A DNA stretch of 64,000 nucleotides from Amoebidium appalachense (taxonomy: Eukaryota; Ichthyosporea): the NCBI GenBank assembly GCA_963693365.1, contig CAVNZM010000017.1:62001-126000 (forward strand). The letters run 5' to 3'. Of the stretch, positions 1 through 21,839 are shown piece by piece. The stretch's first letter is position 1, and the number at the start of each line of letters is the position of its first letter. The translations under genes were made by a program, and so were the position numbers. Below the pieces are notes generated by a model that made no database searches, was not told the DNA's origin, and saw only the letters and a program-made list of their open reading frames with translations.

Positions 1-268
1 TTAATAGATTGGCCCGGGAATCAACGGCTATGACTAAAGGGATGAGCCCCCCCCCCCCCCCCCCCCCCCCCCGAATTGAGATGTCAGGCGCTGAGATCTA
101 TGTATAGGTGGGCCAGGGGGTAAGGACCTATAAAAAGCTACGCAAGAGAGTGAAGACTCTATTTATAGGTGGCTGCATGGAAGACTTGAGTCAGGCCCAT
201 GGCATGCACTAGAGGGGGAGGGGGCCAAATCAAAATGTGCTGATTGGAGTCAGCCATTTTTTTTTTTT

Positions 269-311
<43 letters not shown>

Positions 312-408
312 TTGGCACAGGGGCACATGAGCAAACACACTAATGTGGAAGTGTTAGACGACCTCCAATCTGCTAAGGGGAATAGGCCACAGGGAGCAGA
401 GAATATAC

Positions 409-472
409 CTTGCCCACTATCAGCTTGCCTTCCTTGTCGTAGGGCAAGTGGCCTGAGAGGTAGCAGAGGCTG

Positions 473-512
<40 letters not shown>

Positions 513-655
513 CGTGTCCATGTATGTGCATAGGTGTAGTCACCAGGAGGAGAAGGCACACAAAGGGGGGGGGGGGGGGGGGGGGGGGGGGCACCATTGA
601 AAGTCAGTTAAAAAACCGTGTGCACGCGCGTGTGTGTTTTGGGGCAGGGGAGGGT

Positions 656-691
<36 letters not shown>

Positions 692-929
692 TTGAATGAA
701 GCAAAAGAATGTCAACAGACAACAGGAAACATAAAACCGACTGAGCCAAGGCACGGCAATGCACCCCCCCCTGCTAACAGGCAAGTGCAATAGGTACAGG
801 GCCCCTTTTAGAACCAATATTGTTCCTGGAGGGAGGTGGCTCAGGGAGCTAGCACCACACTCAGACAGCCCCCCCCCCCCCCCCCCCCCCCCCTTTCCTC
901 CACCTGCTCCCCCCCCCCTTACCCACCCC

Positions 930-975
<46 letters not shown>

Positions 976-1379
976 CTCCCCCTTTCCCCTGCACCGACAC
1001 AGGTTGTCTGGCATCCTGCCCAGCAATCGACCCACCACCAGAGGCTTCCACCCAGTAAGTCCAACCAATCAGAGGCCTTCACTCTCGGCCCCCCTGCCTG
1101 CCTGCTTCCATCCCCGCATGTCTCTGTATGTTTCCCATCCAACGTCTCTTCCTTCCTTTTCAATATACAGTCAGGTGCCCCTGCTCACCACGAACCAGAC
1201 CCCCCCCCCCCCCCAAAAAAAAAAAAAAGAAATCTCTTGCAAGCACCCCTCTTGAAGCGCAAGCACACCTCTTCCCCCCCCCTCTCACCTGAGCACACAA
1301 TGTTGACATAGTTTGCCTTGGGGGTTGCCGGCGCCAACTTGTGGCCCATAGCAGCTATCTTGGCCTCAACGTGCACCCC

Positions 1380-1428
<49 letters not shown>

Positions 1429-1898
1429 ATCCATGGTGGGGGGAGGTAAGAGGGGGGGGGGGGGGAGTAGATGGGCAACCGTAGAGAAGGAATGGCGGGG
1501 GTGGCGGTTGAGGTTGGGGACAGGGGGAGGGGGGGGGGGCAGAGAGAGAGAGAGAGGACACAGAAAAAAACGGAGGTAAAAAAGCAAGCCAATACGGGAG
1601 GGGAGGAAAAAGGCCAGACAACACTAGGTAGGGTTTAATATAAAACATAAGATAAAGTATGTGGGTGCATAGGAGGTAGTTATATGACTGGAGAAGATGT
1701 TAAAAAAAAGAGTGAGTGGTGGTCATAGAGGGGAAAGGAAACAAAGACGGGCTGAGCAAGAGATATGTGATATCGGACAAATAGAAGAGGGGAAGAAAAG
1801 TGAAAGAAAGCTAACAGCATACGAAAGGAGAGAGAGAAAGAAAGAGAAGAGGGGGGGGGGAGGGGGGGGGGGGGGGAGAGAGAGAAAGAGAGACAGAG

Positions 1899-1996
<98 letters not shown>

Positions 1997-2184
1997 GAGT
2001 GAGAGACGGAAACACACACAGAGAGAGAGAGATGAGATGTGTGTGTGTGTGTGTGTGACGTGTGTGTGACGTGTGTGTGCGTGTGACGTGTGTGTGCGTG
2101 TGAGTGAGTGAGTGAGTGAGTGAGTGAGTGAGTGAGTGAGTGTGTGAGGGAGGGAGGGAGGGAGGGAGAGGGAGAGAGAGAGGG

Positions 2185-2254
<70 letters not shown>

Positions 2255-2643
2255 AAGACAAGAAATGTCCAAGTGAGAGTGTAAGGAGCAAAGAGGGGAT
2301 GTGGCTATGTTCAAAGCCAACGTCAGAACTGACCCACACACTCCCAAAAAAGGAAAGCCAAAAAAAAACATCAGTACAGAACTTTCGTAACGATAAAAAG
2401 CAGCACAATACACTTCCTGGACGGAGTGAAAAGCACAATGATTTGAGGGAATATTAAAAAAAAGGGATTAGAAGATCGGCTGGTTATCTGTGTGTCAACG
2501 AGAAACCGAAGGGCCTTATTATCTTGCCGATTAGCAGGAAGGGAAATGGGCAGAGCAGACCTCGAAACAAGTGGTGTCAGCTGAGAAGATAAGAGGGAGG
2601 CGGCGGCGGGGAGGACTGCATTATGAGACATTTGTGCGTGTGT

Positions 2644-2681
<38 letters not shown>

Positions 2682-2878
2682 CAACGGGGGAGGGACGGGG
2701 GAAGGGGGGGAGGGGGAGGGGGGAGGGATGGTGACTTGGAGGGAGCGAGGGAGGGGCAGATGGGAAGTTGCAGAAAGGTGAGGGTGGGGAGGAGGGGGTG
2801 TCGTATAAGTCACCTCACTGCGGTGCGTGCCACAGCCTTGCGTGCCAGCGACGCAACCTGCTTTGTGGAGGCATACAT
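409..2878 (-). CDS. RIDA: RidA/YjgF-YER057c-UK114 family protein, 5' part (3 exons), probably mitochondrial
   Basis: Exons on the minus strand are 2878-2814, 1380-1289 and 473-409; all junctions are GT..AG and phases join cleanly (65, 92 and 65 nt). Exon 1 begins at the only plausible ATG and encodes MYASTKQVASLARKAVARTA, rich in Arg/Lys/Ala/Ser with no acidic residues, typical of a mitochondrial presequence. Exon 2 gives VEAKIAAMGHKLAPATPKAN followed by YVNIVCSG, and exon 3 SLCYLSGHLPYDKEGKLIVG: the N-terminal strand and the YLSGHLP segment of RidA proteins. The family deaminates reactive enamine/imine intermediates formed by PLP enzymes. The donor after GK shows the gene continues beyond the left edge, so the conserved C-terminal half with its catalytic Arg is not visible. 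Family assignment is from motif recognition; the mitochondrial location is inferred. The next gene, SLC25A44-like, is divergently oriented about 2.7 kb away. Confidence 0.85.
1830..2252. repeat. Compound microsatellite: (GA)n, (GTGA)n, (GT)n
   Basis: Long AG dinucleotide runs (about 1897-1993 and 2177-2252) flank GT and GTGA tetranucleotide stretches (about 2038-2150). It lies in the first intron of the RidA gene. The long S/L-rich and R/E-rich open frames here are repeat translations, not genes. Confidence 0.95.
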
Positions 2879-3066
2879 GGTGAGGGGTGGGTGGGTGAAA
2901 GGAGGTGGAAGGTGGGGAGTGACAACTAATTAGTACTTTCACGTTGTGCCCGCGCCGGGCTTTTGTGTTTTTTTGGTTTTTTTGTGGCTGCAATGGTATG
3001 CCGATTGCGTAATGCTTCCCTCGTATGATTGGCCGATCCGAAACGGGCCAAAAAATCAGTTTCAAG

Positions 3067-3101
3067 CAAGGCCTCCTAAATGTGCTATTTAGGAGGCCTT
3101 G
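3067..3101. repeat. Perfect hairpin, 15-bp arms, 5-nt loop
   Basis: CAAGGCCTCCTAAAT (3067-3081), loop GTGCT, then its exact reverse complement (3087-3101). It sits between the divergent RidA and SLC25A44 genes, just left of a MITE-like element. No poly-T follows, so it is not a classical terminator; function unknown. Confidence 0.8.
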
Positions 3102-3139
3102 GTTTCAAGGCTCTCTTTAAATTTCTTGGGGGAGTTACA

Positions 3140-3368
3140 CAGGGGTCGAAATAAGGTTTTCGGTGAGGGTATTTTCGAACCCCGGGCTGGGTTTCGCCGC
3201 AGAGTAGAGGGTACTTTTATATAGTAAATTATATGTTACTTAGGTAACCTCAGTAATGAAAGTAACCTCAAACTGAAAAAATAAAGTTATTCTCTGTCAA
3301 ATTTTGAGGATACTTTTTAAACTTTGAGGGTATTTTTGACGCGTCAAATCGCGTTATTTGGACCCCTG
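3140..3368. mobile_element. Candidate hAT-like MITE
   Basis: The segment begins CAGGGGTCGAAATAA and ends with TTATTTGGACCCCTG, whose reverse complement matches 14 of 15 bases. CAGGGGTC-type ends are seen in hAT transposons. The flanks share GTTACA but do not form an exact 8-bp duplication. There is no coding capacity. Family membership is inferred from termini only. Confidence 0.45.
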
Positions 3369-5604
3369 GGTTACACACTATTTATTGCCGTGGGCCCTGT
3401 CTGGCCCAGCCTCACTCGACGGCCTACTGCGTTTTCCAGCGCAGCGGTGACATATGTACACGCTAAGCAACATCTAGCGCAGTCGTAGCATGCATACGAC
3501 AACCCTATTACATATTATGGATAAGCAGAGGCTAGCATTGGTAGCTCCGAAAGTTCTTTTTTTCTTGGTCAGCTTGGAGCTGAGGGGTAAAGAGGCAAAC
3601 TAGGGTAGCTGCAACGCACCTAAAGGGGTTGGCGAGGGGTTTTTTTTTCGCGAGTACATAGGGGCAAGGTGGCATAAGGTTGCGCGTGCGCCTCACCCGT
3701 ACGCAGTGCATGTCCATTTGTTTGTGTGCTCTACCTGTCGTGCATACAAAGTGTAAGTGTTTGCAGGCCAAGCGTGAGTGTAATCCCTCCTCGAGCTCTC
3801 AGCGACATATGTGCATGCCCTGAAGGGCGAGTGAATCTGCAGGCGCCCATACGCACAAGCCATATTCCCATGGATATTAACACATTCCTGTGTGCAACAG
3901 CATCAAGGTGTGCAAAAGCACCTGTGCATGCGTTGCTCAGTGTTTTAGTGTGTTATTTGGATCCTACGGGCGAAAAAACACCGTCTAATGTGTGGAGGTC
4001 CCGCATAATTTGACCCAATGAAGGTCTGAGACCTACTGGAAGGTCTGGGATCAGAGTGGCACATGGCTTTATGCGGGGCCTTCACACTAATGGCAGCAAC
4101 ATGCACGCCTGTGCGGGCTGGCAGCCGCCTGTGTTGTCCATGTGATCACCCCCTCGGTCAGCTCCACTTCCACCCCTCCCCCCCCCCTCCCCCCACTTCC
4201 ACCCCCACCCCACCCTCCCCTCTCGAACCCCATTCCCCCGGTCCCAACCCACCCTTCTTCCGCTGTCCCAAATATTATATCGTAGCCTTAGGCTACCCTG
4301 GATGTCCTTTACTTTTTCGCTGTTCCTTTGTCCCCGGCCGACGGCATCTGCTAACTATTTTGTGGAAGCGGGCTGTAGCTGGTCACGACGGCGTTGTGCG
4401 TTTTCCTTGTACATTCTGTGGATGTCTCGCACCCTGAATATAACACGTTTTACAAGTGCTCGTGACATTAGCTGGGGAAGGGGGGCAGGGACTTTGCCTG
4501 TGCAAGCGTGGCACCTGGAGCTCGAGTAGGTCGGGGTTTGGGTGCATGCGCACGTACTATTTACGCGAGCACGATGAAAAGTTGTATGGCTGTTGCGCAG
4601 AGAAATATTAGGTTCCTCTCAATGTTTTCCTCACGTTTGTGGAGCCACACGACCTGATTATTATTTTCAAGCATCTACATTGGTTACATGACATTACTTA
4701 CATCAGTCTTTTTTTTTTTTTTTTTTTTTCAGCTGTGGTCGCCGTGCAGAGTTGACGCCAGAAATATTTGGCGGCTATTCCTATTGCCTAAGCAGGCACT
4801 CGTACCAGGCTCCTATTGGCTGTTGATATCAACGGTTTAAAGGCCTTGTAAACTTTTTCCTGAAAATCAAAAGATATCCTGTGGCACCTGTTGGTCCAGC
4901 TCGCTGTTTTACACACCTCTGCCACTGTGGCATGTCATACTTCGTGTTGCTCCGAATATTAGAATATTATGATGCACAGTGAGTAAATAAACGTCATACG
5001 GTCAAGAGATTTTGGTGTAGTAAGTGCACATTGTTCTTGATGTATCCCGAACACAAAGCATATCCCACCTCCGTTTGTATTTCCAGAATACTTACAGGCT
5101 AAGCCAATCACATATAGCTGCCTTATATGGAAGGCATTTAGCCCACAGCTCGCCGCCACGTTTTCGGATCACACTTTCCGCTCAAGTGAAACTGTGCAAG
5201 TTTCGCGTTCCAGTTGGAAGGGAGGGAGAGAGATCACATCAGCTGTACATGTATAATAACGGAACATAGAGGGGTTTTTTGTGTTGGCAACGTTTTTGAA
5301 AGGGTGTAAAGCGAAAAATAGAAAGAAAAAGACACGCGCACCTGCGCAACTGGCGAGGGAGAGTGGAAGTGCTGTGGTAACCGGGGGGGCAGAAACAGAA
5401 AGTGTAGGCGAGATGTTCTTTGTGGCACGAGTGGCACAACAAACCCAATTGACAGAGCGCAAGTAGAGAAAGGGGGTTTAGTTATTCGGTATTTGCAGGA
5501 ATAGGGGCTTAATATACATCACATTCCTGGGAAGCAGCAGATACACCCAGGCAGAGAGAGGAAAGACTGGCACATAAAGGTGTGTGAGGGTGGAGGCAGG
5601 TAGG
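3369..5604. other. Intergenic; no gene seen
   Basis: Unique, moderately AT-rich sequence between the divergent RidA and SLC25A44 genes. Open frames are short and show no family resemblance or consistent splice structure. It presumably includes the SLC25A44 promoter, but I could not define a TATA box or initiator with confidence. Confidence 0.5.
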
Positions 5605-14653
<9,049 letters not shown>

Positions 14654-14654
14654 A

Positions 14655-15538
14655 CATGTGCCACGTGTTTAGTCACGTGTTTGGTGTTCTCATCGTGTGG
14701 GTAGATGGTGCCGGCACCGACCCACGGTGTGTGGGGTAAAAGGGAGTAATAGAGAGTGATTTGGAGTAGAATGGACGAGATAACGTAGCGATGGGATGAT
14801 TTGCATGTATGGAGATGGGTGTAGCTACAGTAGGTGCGCGCTCGCACACACACACACACACACATGCGCACGCACACACACCCGTGACACACACACACAC
14901 AAAACACAAACACAAATACACACACACCACACACACACACAAGGCGCACATGCACACACAGGCAGAACCCTCATATACCCCCAGACTTCGCACAAACATA
15001 AAATATTGTGCATAATTCATTTCGTTGGAGGTATTGTACTACAGAAAAAAGGCTTCAGTTTTGCCACCTCAATTTGTAGCCATTCTTCTGTTCATTTCGA
15101 CCAAAAAGAAAAACAGGGTTTTATTTTGTTTTTTTTTTTTTTTTTTTTTTTTTTTGGGGGGGGGGGGGGGGATCTTTCTAGTACTAGTACTGTGAATAGA
15201 CAAAATCTGTAGCCCGTATGTGGTTACGTTGTGTTGTATGCACGCAGTCTGTGACTGGTTGTGCTCAAGCACACAGTGTTTTCGAACCAAATAAATTCGT
15301 TCAAATAGCCTAAGGTAAAGAAAGATATTGCGGGACACATCATGTCATAGATGCTCAGTCTGTGCATGCTGGTAATGGTTCTCGGTGAGTTCTGCAAGGA
15401 TCATGAGGGGGGCATTGCAGCATTATTTGGCATTCCAAACACTTGCGTTGATCGATGTTAGCTCGACAGCGGGGGGAAGTGAATATTCATTTGACACAGC
15501 TAGATCTCTAGAGGACATGGGGGGGGCTCGAGAGTCCA

Positions 15539-15577
<39 letters not shown>

Positions 15578-17385
15578 CACACACACGTGCACACACAACT
15601 TCAAGTTGGTGCCGGCCATGGGCACACTTTTTCAAGTTATTGCACAACTGTTGAACCTCCTTCGATAACGAATACGAGCTCGAGTGGAGTATGGTGTAGG
15701 TGTTATAAAACATAGCAGTCGCTGTCCCCCAGAGGCAATGCCTTTTGGCCGATCTGGGTAAGCGCTTGGTCATAGACCTAAAGCACCCATGTTCGAGCCT
15801 CTGGCTGGGGACTTGACTTTCGAAAACCTACTTGCACACTTTTTCTAAGGCTTTCTTATACAAGCCGAGGCCATGGCCGGCCATGCATATGGGTTTAGGC
15901 CAGTTTAGGCCATGCATGTGTCAGCACTGATTGTGCAAGATGGTTCTGGGCTGCCGCTTTTTTCTTCTTTTCTGTGTGGTTGGGTGTATGTATGGGGTTG
16001 AGTTGGTGGCGGGTATATACGAGGGTGAGATGGAGCGGTGTACACACGTCACATGTGGACATGGCGGCCATCATACAAGGGCGGTCAGATGCCTTTCGCG
16101 ACATCGGTAGGTCACTTGTCGGCTGGAAAATAAAAATACCTTTATATGGTTATTTCGTTTCGTATAAATTGTTGTTGCAATGTGATTCGATAATTGTCCG
16201 ACGTTGGACAAGCCAAAACCCTAAACCCTACATACTAATCTGCATTTTGATTGGATTCTCAAAATGTCTGCAGCAGGGTTGGGCTGGGGTTCGCCAGCTT
16301 AACCGTACCGCCCTTTGGCCAATCGTAACGGATAATTTCTTAATCGCAATGGGTGGGTTCTTGGGGAGCTGCAAGCCCCGCCTAAAACGCCCCTCCAGTC
16401 GCAAAACTCAAAATACGTGTTTTTACAAATTGAGTACCGCAAGATTACATGCCCTGAAAACTTCACGGGGCTCGATATTGCACATGAGAAGCGCTGTAGA
16501 TATGTTCTTGGGGGGGGGATGTGCTGTTCTTGAACAGAAATATTGAAAAAATATGGAAAATTACATATTCAAGCGTTTATAATGCTACACACCTGATACG
16601 AAAGTTATTGCGACGGTACCCTGACCTTATTCGCATCGGGGTCTCTCGTTAATCGTAATTACGACGATTTCTTGTCGTAATTCCTACCCTGGTCTGCAGA
16701 TGAAATGATCTGGGTACACCGTGACTGAAGTTGAGAGCTGCAGCTCGAGTCAAACTGGTCAAAGTGTCACACGGTACAAAAGCCCTCAAGCAGCGCGTGG
16801 CAACGCCACATCCCAGCCTGTACTGTAGTGAGGCCCACGAAACAACGAACACGTGCAGGTGTAGATGACTGTTACAATAAATAGAATGGTAGCTGATTTA
16901 GGAATTTTTCGCCTGCCCAACTTTCCCTCAAACTTCGAACAGGGCTATGGTCGGCCTTGCGAGCCACTAGTAGCGCTAGCGTTGTGCTCAATACACCTGC
17001 GGCACCTTTTTCTTGAACACGAACTATCATTGATGTGCAGTCAAACCCCTAAATTGGATACCAGCCATGTGGACTTCTGGGGCTGCTGCCATAATATTGC
17101 TTCTCGTTTCCACAACCATTGGGCCGGTCATGTAGAGAAGCAAGGGCGAGGCTGGCGTCCACCGTTGCCCGAGCGAGATCACGTGACCTCGCCCGCACTG
17201 GGGTATACGCAGGCGCACCCGGCTCTCGGCAGCCAGATTGGCCATCGCTCTCACAAGCACAGGCCCAATAATTTACAGACTCTCGGCAGCTCTGTGTGAG
17301 TCCCGTCACATTCCCTCACACTAAGTGCCTCGTTCCCCTTTTCCTCTCTCGTTCCTTAGTCCCACTTACCACTAGCTTAGGCATG
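14655..17385. other. Intergenic; CA repeats, C/G/T tracts, no supported gene
   Basis: Contains CA-rich sequence (14850-14950), a T27-G tract (15132-15170) and a C35 tract (15541-15575). The longest open frame (15974-16546) has no family resemblance and ignores a plausible donor; a short ATG-led segment at 16060-16106 could be a first exon but has no partner I can find. CACGTGAC at about 17178 and several CCAAT-type motifs suggest a promoter for the next gene. Confidence 0.5.
15740..15810 (+). repeat. tRNA-like / possible SINE head
   Basis: TGGCCGATCTGG (15746-15757) resembles a Pol III A box and GTTCGAGCCT (15791-15800) a B box at near-normal spacing. The T-arm and anticodon stems do not pair well, so it is not a working tRNA. 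A tRNA-derived SINE fragment is possible. Confidence 0.35.
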
Positions 17386-18902
17386 GTAGCAGAGTTTGTT
17401 CCTTGAAGTTCCTGTTGAAACTCTTGGCTTATGGGTTACATCCCAGGTACGTTTCCCTGGTTTTGCTCTGCTCGCGTCGTTTCGCCAGTTCGTCGCCCTA
17501 TTCCGGCGCTGCTGGTTGGCTCGTGCTGGCCCGTAATGGGCTCCATCATGATGTGTGCGCGCCCACTAGCCGCTTACCACTTTGTCTTCCCTCTCTTTGC
17601 TTCTTTCCTTCCTCTTGTCTCTTGAGTGTTCCTTTATTATTTTTATTATTTTTCTGTCTTTGTTACCCGCTTTCGTAAGCACCTCTGCTTCAGCGTGCAC
17701 AGCACACCTTTGGTGCGCATACACCCTCTCCCATGTGTGCATTGGCCCGCAGAGAAACGCTTGCGTGCGCCTTTTTCGTGCTTCGCTTTTGTGTTATTCT
17801 TTACTATTTTTTTGTTGTCTTTTTCGTCTCTTTTTTTTTATTATTGCTAAAAGTTTTTTCTTCGCTTTCTTTTTTTCTTTTTTTCCCCCTCTGCTTTTCT
17901 GCGACCTACGTCATCGGGAAAAGCTTTACAGTTTTACCCTCCTCGCCACTTACTGTCGTGTATTATAGCCAATCAGCGTGATCGCTCTTTTGGCCATGGC
18001 TCGGAACTTTTTGTGTCCAATCATTGCGGCGTAGATCTATTTTAGGAAGTTGCTTTTTCTGTTCACCAATCGTGTCCCGGGACCCTTGTCATTCCAGTGT
18101 TTTCTGTGCACTTTCGCTGGCTTAGCTGCTTTTGGGTTGTGCTTCGCTGGCGCATGTTTTGTTGTTGCTGTTTTTAGTGCTTTGCCTTCTCCGTTGTTTT
18201 CTGCGCTATTTTTGTTGTTTGCATATTATTTTACTTGCTGTAGTGCTGCCTATTCAAAGTTTTCCGTCGTGTGATTTTACGGAAGCGTGCTTGTCGTTTT
18301 ACCCTGCTCTCCTGACGTCACGTTTTGTCGGTTGCTGCCGTTGCGTTGCTGTATGTGCGCCTTTTCCCGCACACTATCCGCATTCCTGTTGCGCACCGCT
18401 GCTGTATGACGTCATCTTCTGCCTCCTCGTTCTCGATCGCTGCATATTTTCCGTAATCACTTGTAATCGGATGCGATCGGTGCCGTGAATTCACGATTTA
18501 CATACATTTTTGATCGATGTTTTGTCATTTTTTCTTTTCTCCGGGTACGTGTGCAGCATAACGTCTTTAGGCTACCCCCGCCGACCCTGGGTTCAGATCG
18601 TGCTGCTTTGCCGTGCAATTCTGTCTTTCATGTTTTGTTGTCCTGTTTGTAAGTGTCTGTTGCTTTCAGTTTCTCTTGTTTTAAGTTTCATTTGTTTCAA
18701 GGAGGTTTACCTAGTTATCATCATAGTCTTGTGTTGTTTATAGGGGTTGATTCCCTGATAGGTAGAACTAGTGACTGTTTATCTCTCCCCTGTGTTTCCT
18801 TGTCTTATTGTGTTTTTCAGCTACCACTGCCTACCTTACTCCTACCTTATCTTGTGGAGAACGGAGTAGCTTTTCACCATTCTCAACTTCTCCCCACCAC
18901 AG
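17386..18902 (+). other. Probable 5' leader and T-rich 5' UTR intron of the 18.9-kb gene
   Basis: A donor CCCAG|GTACGTTT at about 17450 and an acceptor CACCACAG at about 18902 bracket 1.45 kb of pyrimidine-rich, T-heavy sequence. The ATG of the next ORF follows the acceptor by 15 nt. Open frames inside are hydrophobic translations of T-rich DNA and look non-coding. The model is inferred from splice motifs only. Confidence 0.4.
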
Positions 18903-19172
18903 ATTGTTGTTGACACGATGGCTGACCATGAGGACCCCCCTGTGCCTCCCCCTGAGGATAAGGACGACCACCCTCCCATCTTGTTGGGGCCGGGCCTGTA
19001 ATGTGGCGCAGCCGCCTCCGGGCCCCTATGGGGTGCTGCCCCCTCCGTCCCGGCCCCCCCCCGCCCCCCATGCAGGCGCAGCAGCAGCAGCCGCCTTTGG
19101 CGTTGATAGCCCCTGACCAAGCTCCCCTGGTTGCCGGACCCCCTGCCGCCGCCCCCCTGGCGCTGGTGGGCC

Positions 19173-19782
19173 TGTAAACATCTGTACACGCCGTACATGT
19201 TTACTATTACGAATATACTGTACATATCATAGTGATCACGTAGATATTGTGTACATATGATCAGATCAATATCACACGCGACAGCCGCGGGCTGCGGCTC
19301 ACGACTGAGCCGCGGCGCCGGCAATATGCAGTGGCCGTGCAGTCAGTATGAACCAATAGAATTCGAGAACCGCTAGGATAGGAATGCAAGTCTCATCCAC
19401 TACGGAGGCGACATCTATAGCTAAACGAACGGAACCAATAAGGAAATCAGACCCAGTTGCATAAACCTAAACGGGCTTAAGTATTGACCAATCATTTGCC
19501 ACAAAGTTATCCTTTTAGTTAGCTTCATGTTATTGGTGCACTGTGTGCACATAAAGACGACCGCACTCTTCTGACTGGTCAGAAGTCACGAAGGCATCAA
19601 TGCCACCCATCCAGATGATCCGGAACCTGGGGGCTATATAAACAAGCCGTCCCAGTACGGGGGATCACTCTGAACGAGCACATTAAATAGTAACCTGGCC
19701 GCGTGTGCCTTACTACCCGTTCTCTGTCTTTATTCTGATTCAGTTGTTCTCTGCCTTATCCCAACTAGTTCAACTGTTTACA
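19173..19782. mobile_element. Solo LTR (610 bp) with 5-bp target duplication GGGCC
   Basis: Begins TGTAAACA and ends TGTTTACA, an 8-bp perfect inverted repeat with TG..CA ends. GGGCC lies immediately on both sides (19168-19172 and 19783-19787). Inside are a TATA-like CTATATAAACAAG (about 19636) and no internal retrotransposon domain. Removing the LTR and one GGGCC rejoins an open frame (ALVG to RPALPP), so the insertion hit coding sequence. Confidence 0.9.
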
Positions 19783-20341
19783 GGGCCGCCCCGCGCTTCC
19801 CCCTGTTGCCGCTGCCGCTGGCGCCCTTGATGCGAATGCTGCAATCGTAGCCGCTGCAGCCGCCCTTATGGCCGGCAACCGTCCCCGCCAGTACCTACGC
19901 GACTCCTACGTCTCCAAGCCCGAGGGTGCCGATTTGGACTCCCTCAGCACCTACATAGACGGGCTTCAGGCCGTGCGCGGCGAAGACGGCAACCCCTTTT
20001 CGGACGTCGCAAAGTTCAACACCCTGCTTGGCCAGCTTCAGGAGTTCCCCATCTACGATGGCGTGTTGGGTGGTGCGCGCAACATGTCGTTTGACGAACT
20101 GGTAGTGAGCACAGAAGGGTCAATGTTCTGGATCATATGAAGGAGGAGGCAGTTGCGGGCCTCCTTGAGTTCAGCAGCAGTACCGTAGCCGTAGAAGGGG
20201 GCTGCATCGTCCAAACTGTTCAGCCTCGAGGTCACGGAACGTGAGAACAAACGGAAGAGGCCCAAAACATCGGAGACCACGAAGGTCTACAAAGTGGTTG
20301 TTGCAGAGCCACCCCACGGCCCCAACAGCAATGTTTAGAGA

Positions 20342-20411
<70 letters not shown>

Positions 20412-20455
20412 TCACACACACACACGTGCACGCATGCATGCACACGTTGAAGGGT

Positions 20456-20505
20456 GTGGTAGGGTGATTGTTGGTGATTGTTGGTGATTGTTGGTGATTG
20501 TTGTT
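20456..20505 (+). repeat. 11-bp tandem repeat TGATTGTTGGT, about 4 units
   Basis: Short direct repeats in the intron-like region after 20340; each unit contains ATTG, an inverted CAAT core. Confidence 0.8.
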
Positions 20506-21037
20506 ATTTTTTATTTTTTTCGTTAAAATCTTCATAGACTTTCGTTAGAGTCTTTTGGCACACACACACACAAGCACACACATGCAGACACATGCACACA
20601 CACACGTGCAGGCACAAGTGTGCAATGCACCGGAGTAGTCTTAATCAGCTTGTGCTCTGTTTTTTTTTTCTTGGATCTTTTCGTAAAAAACAAATGTTTA
20701 TTTTTGCCGTTGGTTGGGGGGGGGGGGGGGGGGAAGTGGGAGGGGGGAAAGGGGGGGGGGGGGGGAGGGGAGGGAGCGGTGGGGAGGGGGGAGGCAATAC
20801 TATGTGACAGACTCAACCACATGGCTATATGCTCAAATATTTCGTTACATTATGAATACCCACCCGTCCACAAGCACTCACACCACACAAACACGCATGA
20901 ACATGGCTATTAATACGAGCCGCTGATGGGTATAGTAGGGAGGGGGAGAGGGGCCGTTTGTTGTGGCAAAATGTGGCAAACAACGCTCGAAAGTTTCGCA
21001 TTCAAAACATACATACACACACACACCGGTCCACAAA

Positions 21038-21139
<102 letters not shown>

Positions 21140-21839
21140 ACAAAAACCCGCACAAATATAGTATTACCGACACACACACACACACACACTAAGTTAAACA
21201 CACCCCCACACCGCCACACCATCGTAGGCGTCACACACATGCACACATGTATACCGTAAGCACAAGTACACATCACCACACATACACACGTGCACGTCTC
21301 CCATACAAAAACTGATATATCCATACCCCCCCCCCCCCCCCCCCTCCCCCCTGCAGGTCCAAGAACTGGAGCAAGCAGGTCTACAGCTCCAAGTTAAGCG
21401 CATGATCCTGTGGAAGGATGCGGAGGCACTGGCACACCGTGACCCCGCCAAGCCGTAAACGAGGTTGTCGTCAAGCGCATCGGCCCGGTGTTTGGTGCCG
21501 GGGAGGACAACACACTCTTCGACCCCTACCAGGTCATTGAAGAGGACGGCTACCAAGGGTGACAACGTTGAAGACAGGTACGGGGTGTTCTTTAACCCTT
21601 ACAACCCCCTCCTTTATCGTTTCTCTATAAACCATCTGGAGTGGTTTAGCCCGTTTTATAGGCACCCTGACATTATCATTATGAAAGGAACTGAACGCAC
21701 ACCCCAGTCTGAGAATCCACACTCGCCCGTTAAGTACGTCCACCCCTTTTGGCATGATGTGCACGAACATGACACTGTAGTCCGAGAGCTAAGGACCATA
21801 ATTACAGCCCACCCGCATGCACTTAGTACTTGGTCGTGA

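Noticed and set aside
16214-16232. Telomere-like CCCTAAACCCTA
   Set aside because: Only two units in unique sequence; no array.
15974-16546. 190-codon open frame
   Set aside because: No family resemblance, mixed composition, and it runs through a good donor (ATCG|GTAGGT); at most a short first exon at 16060-16106 is possible.
17385-17400. TGGTAGCAGAG, like an initiator-Met primer binding site of an LTR element
   Set aside because: No LTR ending just before it and no second copy of the upstream sequence in the window.
17403-18743. Several overlapping hydrophobic open frames
   Set aside because: Translation of T-rich DNA; overlapping in different frames with no conserved motif; better explained as an intron.
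20053-20280. Minus-strand 75-codon frame
   Set aside because: Lies opposite plus-strand coding-like segments with G/C-rich third positions, so it is likely an antisense shadow.
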